The position numbers and the translations under genes were made by a program. From Prorocentrum cordatum (Eukaryota; Sar; Dinophyceae; Prorocentrales; Prorocentraceae): a stretch of DNA of 32,500 nt. The DNA lies in contig CAUYUJ010002733.1 of NCBI GenBank assembly GCA_963575745.1, positions 1-32,500 on the forward strand, in the 5' to 3' direction. Within the stretch, counting starts at the first letter, position 1, and each line of letters starts with the position of its first letter. Under the pieces are notes generated by a model, which worked only from the letters and a program-made list of their open reading frames with translations, was not told where the DNA came from and did no database searches. Shown one piece after another: positions 11,290 to 21,253 of the stretch.

Positions 11290-11425
11290 ACAAAGGACGT
11301 ACGCGCCAAGCTATGTACATGAACACGGCCCCTCGCGAGACCCGCCGCGTTATACGAACATTTGTGCAGTGCGTGCTCTCGAAACCAGCGTGGATTCATG
11401 TACATGTACGTCCTTGTTTCGCTCC
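11290..11425. mobile_element. Small MITE-like inverted-repeat element
   Basis: The left end (CAAAGGACGTACG, then TGTACATGAA at 11314-11323) is complementary to the right end (TTCATGTACA at 11395-11404, then GTACGTCCTTG). There is a gap in one arm. It is about 135 bp, non-coding, and the only copy seen. Confidence 0.55.
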
Positions 11426-11577
11426 TGAGTCTTGGAGCCCGCGCCGAGGATCTGGAAAATGTCAGGGACCATCGCGGCGGCCTCCGAGGCCCGGGACGCC
11501 GAAACCCAGTGAAAACACAGCGAAAATGAGCCCCGGTACTCGCATGGAAGGTCGGGCAGCTGTTTTCGGGCCCCTGG

Positions 11578-13402
11578 GTTAGAACCATCGCGCGCGCTTC
11601 GCGCGCGCTCAGGTTCTAGCCCAGGCCGGGGGGGCGCTGGGCGACCTTGGACAACGCTATCAAGCACAGGCGCGCGACGGCATCTGAGGAGCTTCATGCT
11701 TCGTCAACTGGCTGTTGGAAGCACCTCTTGGGTGCTTCTTGGGGGGGCGTCTGAGGGTCCCTTGGGGGTATCGGTTCTGCAATCTGAAGCCGTCATTGGC
11801 CGTCTTGGCTGCGTGGAGGCCCGACTTGAGGCCACCTGCGGCCAGATTGAGGCAATCCGGAAGCCTCCCAGGGGCTTCCTGGAAGCAGTTTTGATGCATT
11901 TGGGGCACTCTTGGGCTAGTTGAAAGCATCTTGGAAGTCTCCTGGTGGCCTTCTAGGCCCTCGGGGAAGCTTTTGGGGTCCTCGTCGGACCACTTGGGGG
12001 CCTCTTGCGGCCTCCTGTGGGCCTTGTGGGGGGACCGCTCTGCTGTTGGGTCGCGTTACCCTTCTTGGGCCTCTCTTGGGGCTCTTGGGGCCCTCTCGGG
12101 CCGTCTTGGGCGCCTCAAGCACCGTCTTGGGGCCCTCGCGGGCCGTCTTGGGGCCCTCTTGGAGGCCTCTTCCTCTATATATGGGAGCGGTATTGGAAGC
12201 CTCTTGGGCCGTCTTGGAGCATCGGGATGCCAAAAGGCCGAAAAAAAACGTCAAAGCCCAATAGTAAAACAATGTGTTGTGCCTCTTGGGGCCACCTTGG
12301 GAGATCTCTTGGAACCTCGTCGGCCCTCTTGGGAGCTTCTTGGGGGCCTCTTGGATCCGATTGGGGGCCTCTTGAGACTTCCCGAGACCCTCTCGGGGTA
12401 GAAAGCTCGGATTCTCGGTTCGTGTTTCCCTTCTTGGGCCTCTCTTGGGGCCGTCTTGGGGCCCTCTCGGGCCTTCGTGGGAGCCTCAGGCACCACCTTG
12501 GGGCCCTCGTGGGCCGCCCAGGGCCCTCTTGGAAGCCTCTTCGGCTATCTTGGAGCTGTCTGGGAGGCCTCTTCCTCCTCCTCGTCCCCCTCCTCCTCCT
12601 CCCACTCCAGCTCTCTCTCCTCCTGATCTTCCTCCTCCTCCTGCAGCGTGTTCCGGAAGGCTCCCGCCGGAACATGCTGTGCACAAGTGCTGCCACTGCT
12701 GCCGCCAGGGTGCCCTGGGTGGTGGGTCAGAAGCCTCATGGGTGTTGCTTTGGATCTCGTGGTTGGCCTGTCGGGGACGTCGTGAAGGCAGTTTAGCAGC
12801 TTCTCGGTAGCCGTTTTGGGACCGTTGTGGGGCCTCCTCGGGGCTGTTTTGTGGCCTCTGTAGGCCTCGTTTGGGCCTCTTGGGTGCCTGTTGGCCTCTT
12901 GGGGCTCCTTGGGGCCTCCTGGGGCACTCTTCAAGCCGGAGGGTCGAATTTTGGAGGCGTGGTCCCCCTCTTGGGCGCATCTTGGGGCCGTCTTGGGGCT
13001 CTGTTGGGCTGTCTTGGGCGACTCTGGGGCCGTCTTGGAGCCCTCTTGGGCCGTCTTGGGGCGCTCTTGGGGGCCTATTGAGCCATCTTGGAACGTCGGA
13101 CAGCCGAAAAGGCTGGAAAAATCGGTCGACAACCTTTGTAAAATTGACGATTTCGGCCTCTGGAAGCGCTCTGGAGAGGCGTCTTGAAGCGTCGTGGAGT
13201 GCCTTGGGGCGCCTCTCGGGCCGTCTTGGGCGTATCTTGGGCGTCCTGGAGCGGTCTTTCGGCGACTCGGGGCCCGCTTGGGCCGTCTTGGGAGCCTCTG
13301 GAGGCCCTCCTGGCCCATGGGGGGTCGGAGGCGGCGGCCTCTGAGGCCCAGGACGCAGAAACCCTATAAAAAACACAAGGAAAATGAGCCCCCGTCCCGC
13401 CA
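11578..13402. repeat. 1.8-kb repeat unit, copy 2
   Basis: It starts TTAGAACC plus the same GC hairpin, and follows copy 1 with a deletion of about 13 bp near 11695 and other small indels. It ends in AACACAAGGAAAATGAGCCC. On the minus strand the hairpin is followed by GATGGTTCTAA, which still fits CTRR but is not followed by T. ORFs are repeat artefacts, as in copy 1. Confidence 0.85.
12643..12679. other. Hairpin, second copy of the GTTCCGG type
   Basis: GCAGCGTGTTCCGG pairs with CCGGAACATGCTG around a 10-nt loop, as at 9832-9868. Confidence 0.7.
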
Positions 13403-13446
13403 TGGGGGGTGGGGGCACCTGTTTGTGGGCCCCCGGCCTGCCCCCC

Positions 13447-13448
<2 letters not shown>

Positions 13449-13499
<51 letters not shown>

Positions 13500-13503
13500 T
13501 ATA
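13449..13503. repeat. (AT)n(AC)n microsatellite at the right edge of the array
   Basis: About 40 bp of AT repeat passes into ACACAC and ATATAT. It marks the right boundary of the degenerate array. Confidence 0.95.
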
Positions 13504-13556
13504 TGGCCCAACGCCGCCCGTGCGCCAGAAGCGGCTCAGGGGGATTAGCGACCTGG

Positions 13557-13581
13557 GCTAAGTGGGTTCCACCCACTTAGC
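13557..13581. other. Perfect 11-bp hairpin
   Basis: GCTAAGTGGGT and ACCCACTTAGC are separated by TCC. No tRNA cloverleaf could be built around it. Function unknown. Confidence 0.8.
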
Positions 13582-14375
13582 GGAGGTATTATCCCGCGAA
13601 GCCACTCTAGGCACATGCAACGTTCTCGTACTCAGCTAGGTTAGGTCCGATGTAGCCCACCTTTTGGCATCCACCGATAATATCCCCATTATCCCCCTCG
13701 CAATCCCCGCGCCGATGAAAGTAGCCTAGTCCTGCGCGTTGAGGCGTCTGGCGTGGCATCCTTTGCCAGGAGAGGGGGGGACAGCGAATCCCACTTACCG
13801 GCGCCGTGGCCGTCGGTGGGCTGCCCTCGGCTCCTTTCCTCCTCGGGCTTCGCGCCCCGCGGCTCCTTCCTCCTTTCCTCCTCGGGCTCCTTTCCTCCTC
13901 CTTTCCTCCTTTTGCCCCCTCGGCTCCTGGGCGCCACGCTCGTCCTCGGATGGAGGACGAATCGGGTGTTCGTCAACGGGGGGGGGAGTGGACGCGGGGC
14001 CCGCGGTGGCAGTCGAGAGGCCGTGGAAGACTCCTGCGGGCCACTTCCTTGACATCCTCGATCCCCCGACGTCTATTGCCCCCCCCCCCCCTGCCGTCCG
14101 CTCGAATGAAGTTTGCCTGGCTTCTGATCCGCAGTCGCGGCCTCGTGGCTGCGCCGAACTGTGGTCGAAGGCCTCTCCTGTGGCAGGGTGACTCGCGATC
14201 AGACGCTTCGGCTCATACACAGCAGGCACTTTGCAAGCGGGGCGGAGGCGATCCCTCCTTCCCGGGAAGGGGAGGGGGAGCTTCCATTGGGAATCCTGGA
14301 GCCTTTTGTCTAGAGTGCCCTGGGGGAGATAGATCTTTTCCGTTGGTGGAGGGGGGGTCATGAGGATGTTCGTGA
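13582..14375. other. Gene-free stretch, pyrimidine-rich
   Basis: From 13830 to 13925 the sequence is a TCCTCC/TCGGGC-rich tract; around 13980 and 14080 there are G and C homopolymers. Overlapping ORFs exist in several frames but show no domain and are compositionally biased. I see no supported gene. Confidence 0.6.
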
Positions 14376-14537
14376 AGGGGCCCTGGGACACACAAATAAA
14401 TACACACAAATAAAACTACTCCCCATATTTTTCTATATTTTTTGGATGTTCGTCTTCCCCCCGCTTCCCGTATTTTCCTATATTTTTTGGGGGATCGACG
14501 ATTCATTGTGTCTGTTTGTTTTTGTTCCCTCCTGAGT
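14376..14537. repeat. Interspersed repeat family D, copy 1
   Basis: It begins GGGGCCCTGGGACACACAAA, contains two internal CCATATTTTYCTATATTTT-like blocks separated by a CTTCCCCCCGCTT tract, and ends TTGTTCCCTCCTGA. Related ~165-bp copies lie at 14650-14815, 18845-19013 and 29051-29213. Confidence 0.85.
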
Positions 14538-14649
14538 TCGACAATCCTGGAGGCCAGGAGGGGGAGGCGGGGGCGATCCCCGTGCTGCCCGCCTCAGGTC
14601 CGCATCAGAGCCTCCGTGCGCCAGCCCAGCAGGCGGCTGCCCACGCGTC

Positions 14650-14815
14650 AGCGAAGGGGCCCTAGGACACACACATAAATACACACAAATAAAACAAATC
14701 CCCATATTTTCCCATGTGTTCTGGGTTTCTGTCTCCCTCCCCCCCCGCTTCCCATATTTCCCCATATTTTCTGGGAATCAACAATTGTGTCTGTGTGTTG
14801 TTTCCCCTCCTGAAT
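14650..14815. repeat. Interspersed repeat family D, copy 2, flanked by ~24-bp direct repeats
   Basis: Same structure as copy 1. The flanks are near-identical: CCCAGCAGGCGGCTGCCCAC then GCGTCA on the left (about 14625), and CCCAGCAGCGGCTGCCCAC then TCGTCA on the right (about 14816). This looks like a target-site duplication with two differences. Confidence 0.75.
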
Positions 14816-14839
14816 CCCAGCAGCGGCTGCCCACTCGTC

Positions 14840-15327
14840 ATCTCAAGTAACGCGTGCGCGCCTACGGAAAATCCAAACGCCTGAAGCAGCCTCGCGCTGG
14901 CCGGCGAAAGCGTCCGATCGCGGCTCATGGCCCCCCAGCGGCCGAACGCCGTGAGCTGGCTCCCGTCCTCCCCTGCCTGCCTCCTCCTCCTCCGCCTCCG
15001 CCTCTGTCTCCATCTCCGTCTCCTCCTACTCCTCCGTTCCATCCTCGTTCAACTCTCTTCTCCACACCCTCCCCTCCGATCCCGCTTCCCTCTCCTCCAC
15101 ATCCCCGCCCCCGCCCTCCACAAACCTCCCATCCGCCTCCATCCGCCCACCTCCTCTGCGTTCCCGAGCTGGTCCAGCAGCCATGCCTTAACCGTCTCTG
15201 CTCCCACCACCATCCTACCTCCAATATCTCCTAGAGGTCCGATACCTTGACTTTATCTATACAAGGTCCCCGAAGATCGCGACCCCTTCCCTGAGACCGG
15301 CTTCTTATCCTGAGTAATATGTTGACG
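14840..15327. other. Gene-free, C-rich stretch
   Basis: A CTCC/CCTCC-rich tract occupies about 14965-15150. No recognisable protein or RNA gene is seen; ORFs are proline/arginine-rich by composition. Confidence 0.55.
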
Positions 15328-15425
15328 GTCCCTGGACCCGGCGATGCCCCCTAGAGGCCAAAAACGGGGAATAACCTCCGACTCGGTTTTTACCGATACG
15401 TTGGAAGCGGTCGTCGTCGTCACCA

Positions 15426-15492
<67 letters not shown>

Positions 15493-15553
15493 GCCGCCTC
15501 CGCCTCCGCCGCCGCCGCCGCCGCCGCCGTCGTCGTCGCCGTCGTCGTCTTAG
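15328..15553. repeat. Diverged copy of the 803-bp repeat's 3' end with a (GTC/GCC)n expansion
   Basis: The segment 15328-15425 resembles 20993-21100: TGACGGTCCCTGG, CCCCCTAGAGGCC, GGTTTTTACCGATACGTTGG and GCGGTCGTCGTC occur in the same order. It then runs into about 125 bp of GTC/GCC triplets. The polyproline/serine ORFs here are microsatellite artefacts. Confidence 0.6.
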
Positions 15554-16550
15554 TCCCGGGAGCGTCCAAGAGGGGGGTGTTCAAGAAAGGGGGGTGCAAA
15601 TCATGACCGGCGGCACGTGCGCGGCCCAACGGGGGGAACAGGGACGTAATGAAATAAGAAGGGGCGCCATGAAAACTGGGGAAATATCATGGCCCCCGCC
15701 ATGAAATCCACCCCCCTAGTCATCACCCCCCTCTTTGCCGCCCCCGATAAGTCAACACGTTGGAGGTTTGTGCCCATCCCTCCTTGCCTCGAGCGCCTGC
15801 TCTCCTCCTCTGCCGGCGGGGCGCGGGTGGGACCTCCGCTGCTCGTTGTCCCCCAGCACCTCGAAGGCCTCGGGGGGGGAGGCGCGGGGGAGGAGGGCGA
15901 CAAGACAAGGGCTCCCAACTTCGCGCTCCGCGCTGAGCGCAGCGCGAAAAACTTCGCGCGCTCGCGCCGCCGCCCCCGAGAAGGAGAGAAGGAGGACGAT
16001 GAGGAGGGGGCGAACGAACGAGGACCGCGAAGCGCGAATCACTTCGCGCCCTCGTGGGAGGGGGGAGGGCCGCACATTTTTTAAGAAGAAACAATCCAAA
16101 AGGGGGGCCCAGCAGCGAGAACGAGTGACGAAAAAACGCGGGAAAGCCGGAAGAGGCGGCGGAGGTGGGGGAAGAGGAGGAAAAAGAGGAGGAGAAAGAG
16201 GCGGAGGAGGAGGAGGAGGAAGAGGAGGAGGAGGTGGAGGGGGAGGAGAAAGGAGGAAGAGGACTCTGCGAATCCGCAGAGGTGCTGGGGCAACGTTTGG
16301 GGAAGGGGGGGGGGGGCGGCCCACGCGGGGACGGCCGTCGACCTGGATTCGGCGACGCGTCGACACTGGATCGGCGATCGCCCCCCCGATGACAGAGCCG
16401 CGCGCTCTCGGGGGCGGGGCGGGGTGTCGGGCCCCCAATCGGCGAGGAAGGGGCGACCGAGGGTCGAGGCCTCCCCCCAGGGCTTATCCCATACAGTGCG
16501 GGCGCGGCCGCAAGAAACCCTCGCAATAAAAACTGAGAGCCCGCGCGCGA
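15554..16550. other. Gene-free stretch with a GGAGGA purine tract and a GC hairpin
   Basis: There is an inverted repeat around TTCGCGCTCCGCGCTGAGCG (about 15924-15952), a GGAGGAA-type purine tract at 16155-16265 and G homopolymers near 16300. ORFs on both strands (up to ~440 aa) follow this composition and are not supported. Confidence 0.55.
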
Positions 16551-17668
16551 GGTGCACCTGAGGGGAGACCCGGAACATCCAGAACGCCGCAGCTCCTTCA
16601 ACAGCCGCGGGAAATTCCGCGCAGCGCGAGGAGCGAAGACACCCAGGATACCCGGACGAAAAGCATATGGTTTCTTGATGCGCGCCCCCAATGTGACGAA
16701 AAAACCCGTGGCGCCCCCCCCCCCAAATTGCCCTGGACGCGGGGGTCTTTGGAAGACCCCGGGGGAGGGGCCAGGAAAGGGCCGAATTGCTCCGGCGGAC
16801 GGCAGGACCCATGGGAACCCTCTCGGCAGATCTGGAAGTGCCCCTCGCCGTCGCCCTCGTGACCGGCGAGGCGTCCTCATCGGCTCCCCTGCGTCATTAT
16901 CCTTCTTGCCCTGGCGCAGGCCGTCCTCCCGCTCCACGCGCTGCCCCCTCCTCGCCCTCCTATGTCCCCCCCGGCCATTTTGTTGTCTAACTCTTGCACG
17001 AGCGCGAGTGCCGATGTTTTTCGGCGCCGTCGCTGCCTCGGCCAGCACGGGCGCATCCTCGAATGGCTACAGCGCGCAGCCGTTGGGACAACCCCGAGGG
17101 CCAGGCCGCTGGGACAACCCCGCGAACCGCTGGGGCGCGGGAGCAAACCAGTGGGACAACCCCGCAGGCACCGAGCTAGCCGCGGCCGCGTTCAAGCGGG
17201 AGGCAGCACGAAGCCCAGCTCTGCCGCGAGCTGCTCCGCATCAGCCCTGGATCTCCCCGCTCTCTTGTCGAACTCCCTAAGCGCCTCCCGTAAGGACGCC
17301 TGCGGCCCGTCCTCCAGGAACTCCCGCGGGGGCGGCCGCAGGATCAGCATGTTCCGCATGATCGCCATTCGGCCAACGATGGGTTACCACCGCCGGCCTG
17401 GAGACAAGAGGTTACCCCTACCCCCGATTCGGCCGCGCATGGGTCAAAATCCCTGGCCCGGACACAAAAAGTTTCCCCTGCGCCCGGCCGCCGTCTCCTC
17501 GTCGTCGTCGTCGTCGTCAGGTCCTCGATCGCCTTTGTGTCCTACGCTACTGCGAAACCGCAGGAAGTCCCCATGTCGGGCACGCGGGACCAGGACAGTA
17601 ACAAGTTCGTCGGCGACTAACTTGGCATACATCGCTCGGATTGCCAACGCCCACCTGAAACTCCCGCC
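16551..17668. other. No supported gene; small direct repeats
   Basis: Three copies of TGGGACAACCCCG lie between 17087 and 17165; one frame reads them as WDNPA-like repeats, possibly part of an unrecognised disordered protein. A ~61-bp unit is repeated in tandem at about 17366-17487 (GATTCGGCC, then ATGGGT, then a TTTCCCCTGCG-like end). GTC triplets occupy 17498-17518. No domain is recognised. Confidence 0.5.
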
Positions 17669-17985
17669 GCATCCAGGCCTCAAGAGCCCCAAAACGACGA
17701 CGGTTGCAAGTTTCCGATAACGCGCTCGGATGAAAAGCATGAAGTGCCAGCCCCATAGGGAGTGGGTTCCCGCTTGAGACTTCCTCGCAATTCACTCACG
17801 GACGAGGCTCCTGCCTATACTTCCCCAAAATTCAAGACCCAGGAGCCCAAACATGACGACGGCTACAAATTCCCGATGACCCGTTCGTAGTCGTATCATG
17901 AACTGCGGCCGCATAGGGAGGGGGGTCCCGCATGAGAATTCCTCGAAATTCACTCACAGACGAGGCTGCCGCCTGATTCTTCTTC
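17669..17985. repeat. Tandem duplication of a ~155-bp unit
   Basis: Unit 1 (about 17669-17815) and unit 2 (about 17831-17985) share CGACGACGG, the CATAGGGAG region, TTCACTCACRGACGAGGCT and the closing TTCAAAAT-like end. Divergence is substantial (about a quarter of positions). No coding signal. Confidence 0.75.
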
Positions 17986-17994
17986 AAAATGAAT

Positions 17995-18420
17995 GCACGA
18001 GTGTGTGAACATGTGTGTGTGTGTGTCAGAGACAGCGTTTGTGTGTGACTGTGGGTGAATGTGGAAGTGATGTCGACGATGCTGATGGTGGTGCTGATGA
18101 TGATGACTTGGTGATTGACTGAATTAGCGACTGAGTGGTGATGAAGATGATAATGATTATAATGATGGTGGTGGTGATGATGATGTTGATGTGGGTGGGG
18201 TAATGCTCCTGTTCCTGCGCGGGGTGTCCAGAGAAAACACACACCCCTAAGGATTTGGGGTAACAAAAACAACGAAATTGCGTCGTTGTCGTCTAAGACG
18301 TCGTCGTCGTCGTCGTCGTCTACGACGTCATCGCGGGTTTCGCCTTCGACGGCGTCGTCGTCGTCGTCGTCAATGGCGTCGTCGTCAGTGTCGTCGTCGA
18401 CGTCGCCCGAGGCTGCGGCA
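17995..18420. repeat. (TG)n, (GATGRT)n and (GTC)n microsatellites
   Basis: A TGTGTG tract lies near 18008-18060, GATGAT/GGTGAT repeats run from 18065 to 18200, and GTC triplets from 18296 to 18405. Intervening sequence is not recognised. Confidence 0.85.
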
Positions 18421-18467
18421 AGCGACCGGCGGCCGCGGGGCGCGACGGCGAAGCCTCGCGCATCTCG

Positions 18468-18848
18468 TTGAAAACCTTAACGTCGCCCCTGAGCGCGGCG
18501 GGCCCCGCTCCAGGAGCGTGCCTTCCCTCCTCCTCCTTCTCCTCCTCCCCCTCCACCATCCCTCCCGACTCTTCGCCGTTGCCCGTCCTCCATCATCTTT
18601 CGGTCTCCCTTCCTCAGTATCTTCCTCCTTCGCATATGGTAAGCACCTGTTTCTTTGGATGTGTACGCATCTTGACCCAGTGCGGGCGCGGACCCTCATC
18701 GGACCCGACGTTCACGCACCAATTCCGTGACATGCGCATCGCGCTCTCCAAAACGGCCATGCGCCTACTCACCAAGTCGGAGCGGTACAATGTAGCACCC
18801 CTCTCGGTTTGTAAACCGATTGTGGACACGGTTGGGATAGAAGAATGA
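18468..18848 (+). other. Weak coding candidate, unrecognised
   Basis: An ORF of about 126 residues starts in a low-complexity serine/proline segment. It ends with a more protein-like stretch (FTHQFRDMRIALSKTAMRLL and onward) before a TGA contributed by repeat D copy 3. No family is recognised. It is probably a chance frame or a fragment of a captured exon. Confidence 0.15.
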
Positions 18849-19013
18849 AGGGGCCCCAGGACACACAAATAAATACACACAAATAAAAACAAATCCACAT
18901 AGTTTCAGATATTTGTTGGGTTTTCGTCTTCCCCCCCACTTCCCATATTTGTCCATACTTTCTGGGGAAGCAACGATTAATTGTGTCTGTGTGTGTTTTC
19001 CCCTCCTGAAAGA
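18845..19013. repeat. Interspersed repeat family D, copy 3
   Basis: It begins GAAGGGGCCCCAGGACACAC and ends TTTTCCCCTCCTGA, with the same internal CCCATATTTGTCCATACTTT block as the other copies. Confidence 0.85.
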
Positions 19014-19384
19014 AGCAAAATCGGCTGGGTAATGGGCGAGTGCGAAACAAGAGGGCGGCGCAGCGAAGCCCGGATTCACCTTGAGGAAATTGGAATCACA
19101 ACGGGTGCAACCGAGTGGCGATTATGAACTGGGCGTAAACGTACAAGGACCTGCTAGGACGCGATTCTTAACTTTCGATGTAGCAAAACACCGCGCCTTC
19201 TGTAGTTCAGGTCTGAAATCGCACAGACCGGCACCTGGACTCAACTGGTCCTGAACTCAAATCCCCAGCAACTCGGCTTTCGATGATAAGCCCGATGTGG
19301 ATTCAGCTAGTACTCACTAGCGGGTGCCAGCTCATGTCTTCCGCTGACAAGGTGCTGGTCAGCACCTGGCATATGCAAGGACAT
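19014..19384. other. Intergenic sequence, nothing recognised
   Basis: This is more balanced in composition than its surroundings. I found no ORF, RNA gene or repeat that I can support; its right part may be decayed retrotransposon sequence. Confidence 0.4.
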
Positions 19385-19860
19385 TCGCCACTTCTCAGAT
19401 CATTATTGATCCATGCAACTGCCAGGTTCTGGTGAGGTCCAAATTTGATCGCTCTGATGTTTCCTCGCCGCACTTTCTCTTGTACCGAAACTGACACACG
19501 TCGATGTGCCTGACTTGTCCAAGCCCGCGCCTGCTGCTGCAATGGCAATGGCTGCACTTGCATCGCTCTCTACCGGGATGCCAATGACAACTTCGAAAAC
19601 CTTGAGAAACGCTTGCAATCCTAACACTGCTGGGAACTTTTAACCATCCTGTAATACTTGGGTTTGGCAGATGATAATGACACCACGCTCTCAATATACT
19701 CCACGGCTTAAGGAAGTATGGCCGCAACATCATTGTACCTCCGCTTGTTGGTTTCCGCGACGTCTTGCACCCTGCATAGCCAGCGTCTGTCCACGCAATT
19801 ACCTCCCCAGGGCGTTCTTGACAAAAGTAAACACTTGCGCAAGCTTGCAACACTTGTCCA
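19385..19860 (-). pseudogene. Ty1/copia-type RNase H remnant, frameshifted
   Basis: On the minus strand three frames together give a copia RNase H order. TDAGYAGCKTSRKPTSGG comes first, then a SVVSLSS / KYYRMVK-like segment. Next comes GLQAFLKVFEVVIGIPVESD running into ASAAIAIA, then RRGLGQVRHIDVCQF, and finally VRRGNIRAIKFGPHQNLAVA. The pieces lie in different frames, and the usual DALTK-like end is replaced. It would have removed RNA during reverse transcription; here it is dead. No reverse transcriptase, integrase or LTR is seen beside it. Confidence 0.8.
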
Positions 19861-19900
19861 TTGCCCTCCTGTTAGGTGCTGGCATGGAACGCGATGAGCC

Positions 19901-19959
19901 CAGGATCGGTGCATCCGCCCCGCTGGCTCTGGGAGAGACGTCACAATGCACCGATCCTG
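19901..19959. other. 13-bp inverted repeat
   Basis: CAGGATCGGTGCA (19901-19913) pairs perfectly with TGCACCGATCCTG (19947-19959) across 33 bp. CAGGATCGGT occurs again near 19979. Function unknown. Confidence 0.7.
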
Positions 19960-19989
19960 AGCCCAGGGGCGGCTTTGCCAGGATCGGTT

Positions 19990-20285
19990 CAAGCGGATGC
20001 GTGCTCCAAGCCGCAGCCGACTTTGCTGCCGTGGGCGCCGTTGCCGCCGCCGTCGTCGCCGCAGCCGTCGTCAGCGGCGGTTGCCGTTGCCGCCGCCACT
20101 GTCGTCGCTGTTGCCATCGGCGTTGCCGACGCCCCCCTGGCCATATCGCCACTGCCGTCACCCTCGCGATCGCCGTTGCCGTCGCAATCGTCGTTGCCGT
20201 CGCCGCCGCGTTCGCCCCTGCCGTCGCCGCCGCGATCGTCGATGCCGTTGCCGTCGCCCCGGCCGCACGCCACAGAGTGACCCCA
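19990..20285. repeat. GCC/GTC triplet-rich low-complexity tract
   Basis: This is imperfect GCCGTCGCC-type sequence with interspersed GTTGCC. ORFs on both strands are alanine/arginine/proline artefacts. Confidence 0.75.
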
Positions 20286-20292
20286 GGCTTAT

Positions 20293-20443
20293 GTCGGGCG
20301 GGTCCCCCTACAGGAGAATTTTCGACGAAAAATAAAAAATACGCCACAAATACCCCCTGGACTATTTTTGGACTATGTTTTGACTATTTCTGTGGCATTT
20401 TCATTTTTCGTCGAAAATCCCCCTGCAGGGGGACCTGCCCGAC
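20293..20443. mobile_element. MITE family B, complete copy with ~50-bp inverted repeats
   Basis: The left arm GTCGGGCGGGTCCCCCTACA, then TTTTCGACGAAAAATAAAAA, pairs with the right arm ATTTTTCGTCGAAAATCCCC then CTGCAGGGGGACCTGCCCGAC. The core is AT-rich with GACTATTTTTGGACTATG. TGACCCCAGGC occurs on both sides (about 20278 and 20445), possibly a duplicated target. It is non-coding. Confidence 0.88.
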
Positions 20444-21123
20444 TTGACCCCAGGCAGCGGTGGCTCTGGATGCGAAGCCTGCCGATCGTGGCACGCGGTG
20501 CGACAAAGGGCGGCCACGCCGAACGCCGCGCACCCGAAGACGCTCCGACACGGGGTCCCCCAGAAGTCTCGAGACCCCTCCCCCGGGGGACCTCCCTCGG
20601 CCCCTTCAACACGGTCGAGGCCTCCTCCCCGTCGAGACCTCCTTCGACCTCCTCCCTTCCTTCACACGGACCTCCCCCCCTCGACCTCCCGTCGAGACCT
20701 CCTGCCCGGTCGGATTCCCCCGACACTCCGACACTCCGACTCTCGGGTCGGGCGAAAGGGGGGGATAGCAAACGGGAGGTTTGAGAATCAGCTCACGTAG
20801 CTGACTTTCCCGGCGCCTCCTGGCGCTGGAGGCGACTATGTATCGAGGAATGGGTCCCTCGGTGGGGCCGAAACCAGCTGCATGCAGCAAATTTCGTAAC
20901 CCCCCGTTTCCCAATCCCCCCCATTCGTCCGGCCCGAGACACTCCGACTCGAGACCCCTTCCCCGAGGGACCTCCCTCCGCCCCGAGCCGGCACCTGACG
21001 GCCCCTGGGGTCGGCGGGGCGGCCCCTGCAGGGGCTGAAGACGGCGTTAAACACCTTCCGCCTTGATTTTTGTGAATCCGTTGGAGGCGGTCGTCTTCGT
21101 CGTCGTCGTCGTCGTCGTCGTCG
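20321..21123. repeat. ~803-bp direct repeat, copy 1
   Basis: This is collinear with 27734-28536 at a constant offset of 7413 bp, with only a few substitutions noticed (for example near 20351 and 20968). It starts inside the family B MITE at TTCGACG and ends in a GTC triplet tract. ORFs in it duplicate those at 27.8-28.3 kb and show no domains. Despite the LTR-like arrangement it lacks TG...CA ends. Confidence 0.92.
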
Positions 21124-21253
21124 CTAACAGCGAAGACTGATAGGCTTCTAGTGGGATCAAAAGAGAGCAGCAGATCACTCCACAGGGGGGTCCGGGCAGG
21201 TGTTGGGAGTTGCCGGGCGGCAGTGAGCCGGGCTCGTTTTTCACCAACAGTCA

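Larger units (their letters stand above)
10603..11577. repeat. Middle unit of the degenerate array, incomplete
   Basis: This stretch shares the CTTGGG-type text but lacks the opening hairpin. It ends (11478-11556) with the same closing block as the flanking units: CCTCCGAGGCCCGGGACGC, then GAAAATGAGCCCC. It contains two GCGCGTTCC hairpins and a small inverted-repeat element (11290-11425). No gene is recognised. Confidence 0.65.

Noticed and set aside
13557-13581. tRNA or other RNA gene around the 11-bp hairpin
   Set aside because: No cloverleaf, T-arm sequence or matching acceptor stem could be found.
15723-17048. 441-residue minus-strand Ser/Pro/Arg ORF
   Set aside because: Compositional ORF across a purine tract and G runs, overlapped by several others of equal quality.
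18468-18848. A confident gene ending GIEE just before repeat D
   Set aside because: No family recognised; the stop codon is supplied by the repeat and the N-terminal half is low complexity. Kept only as a weak candidate.
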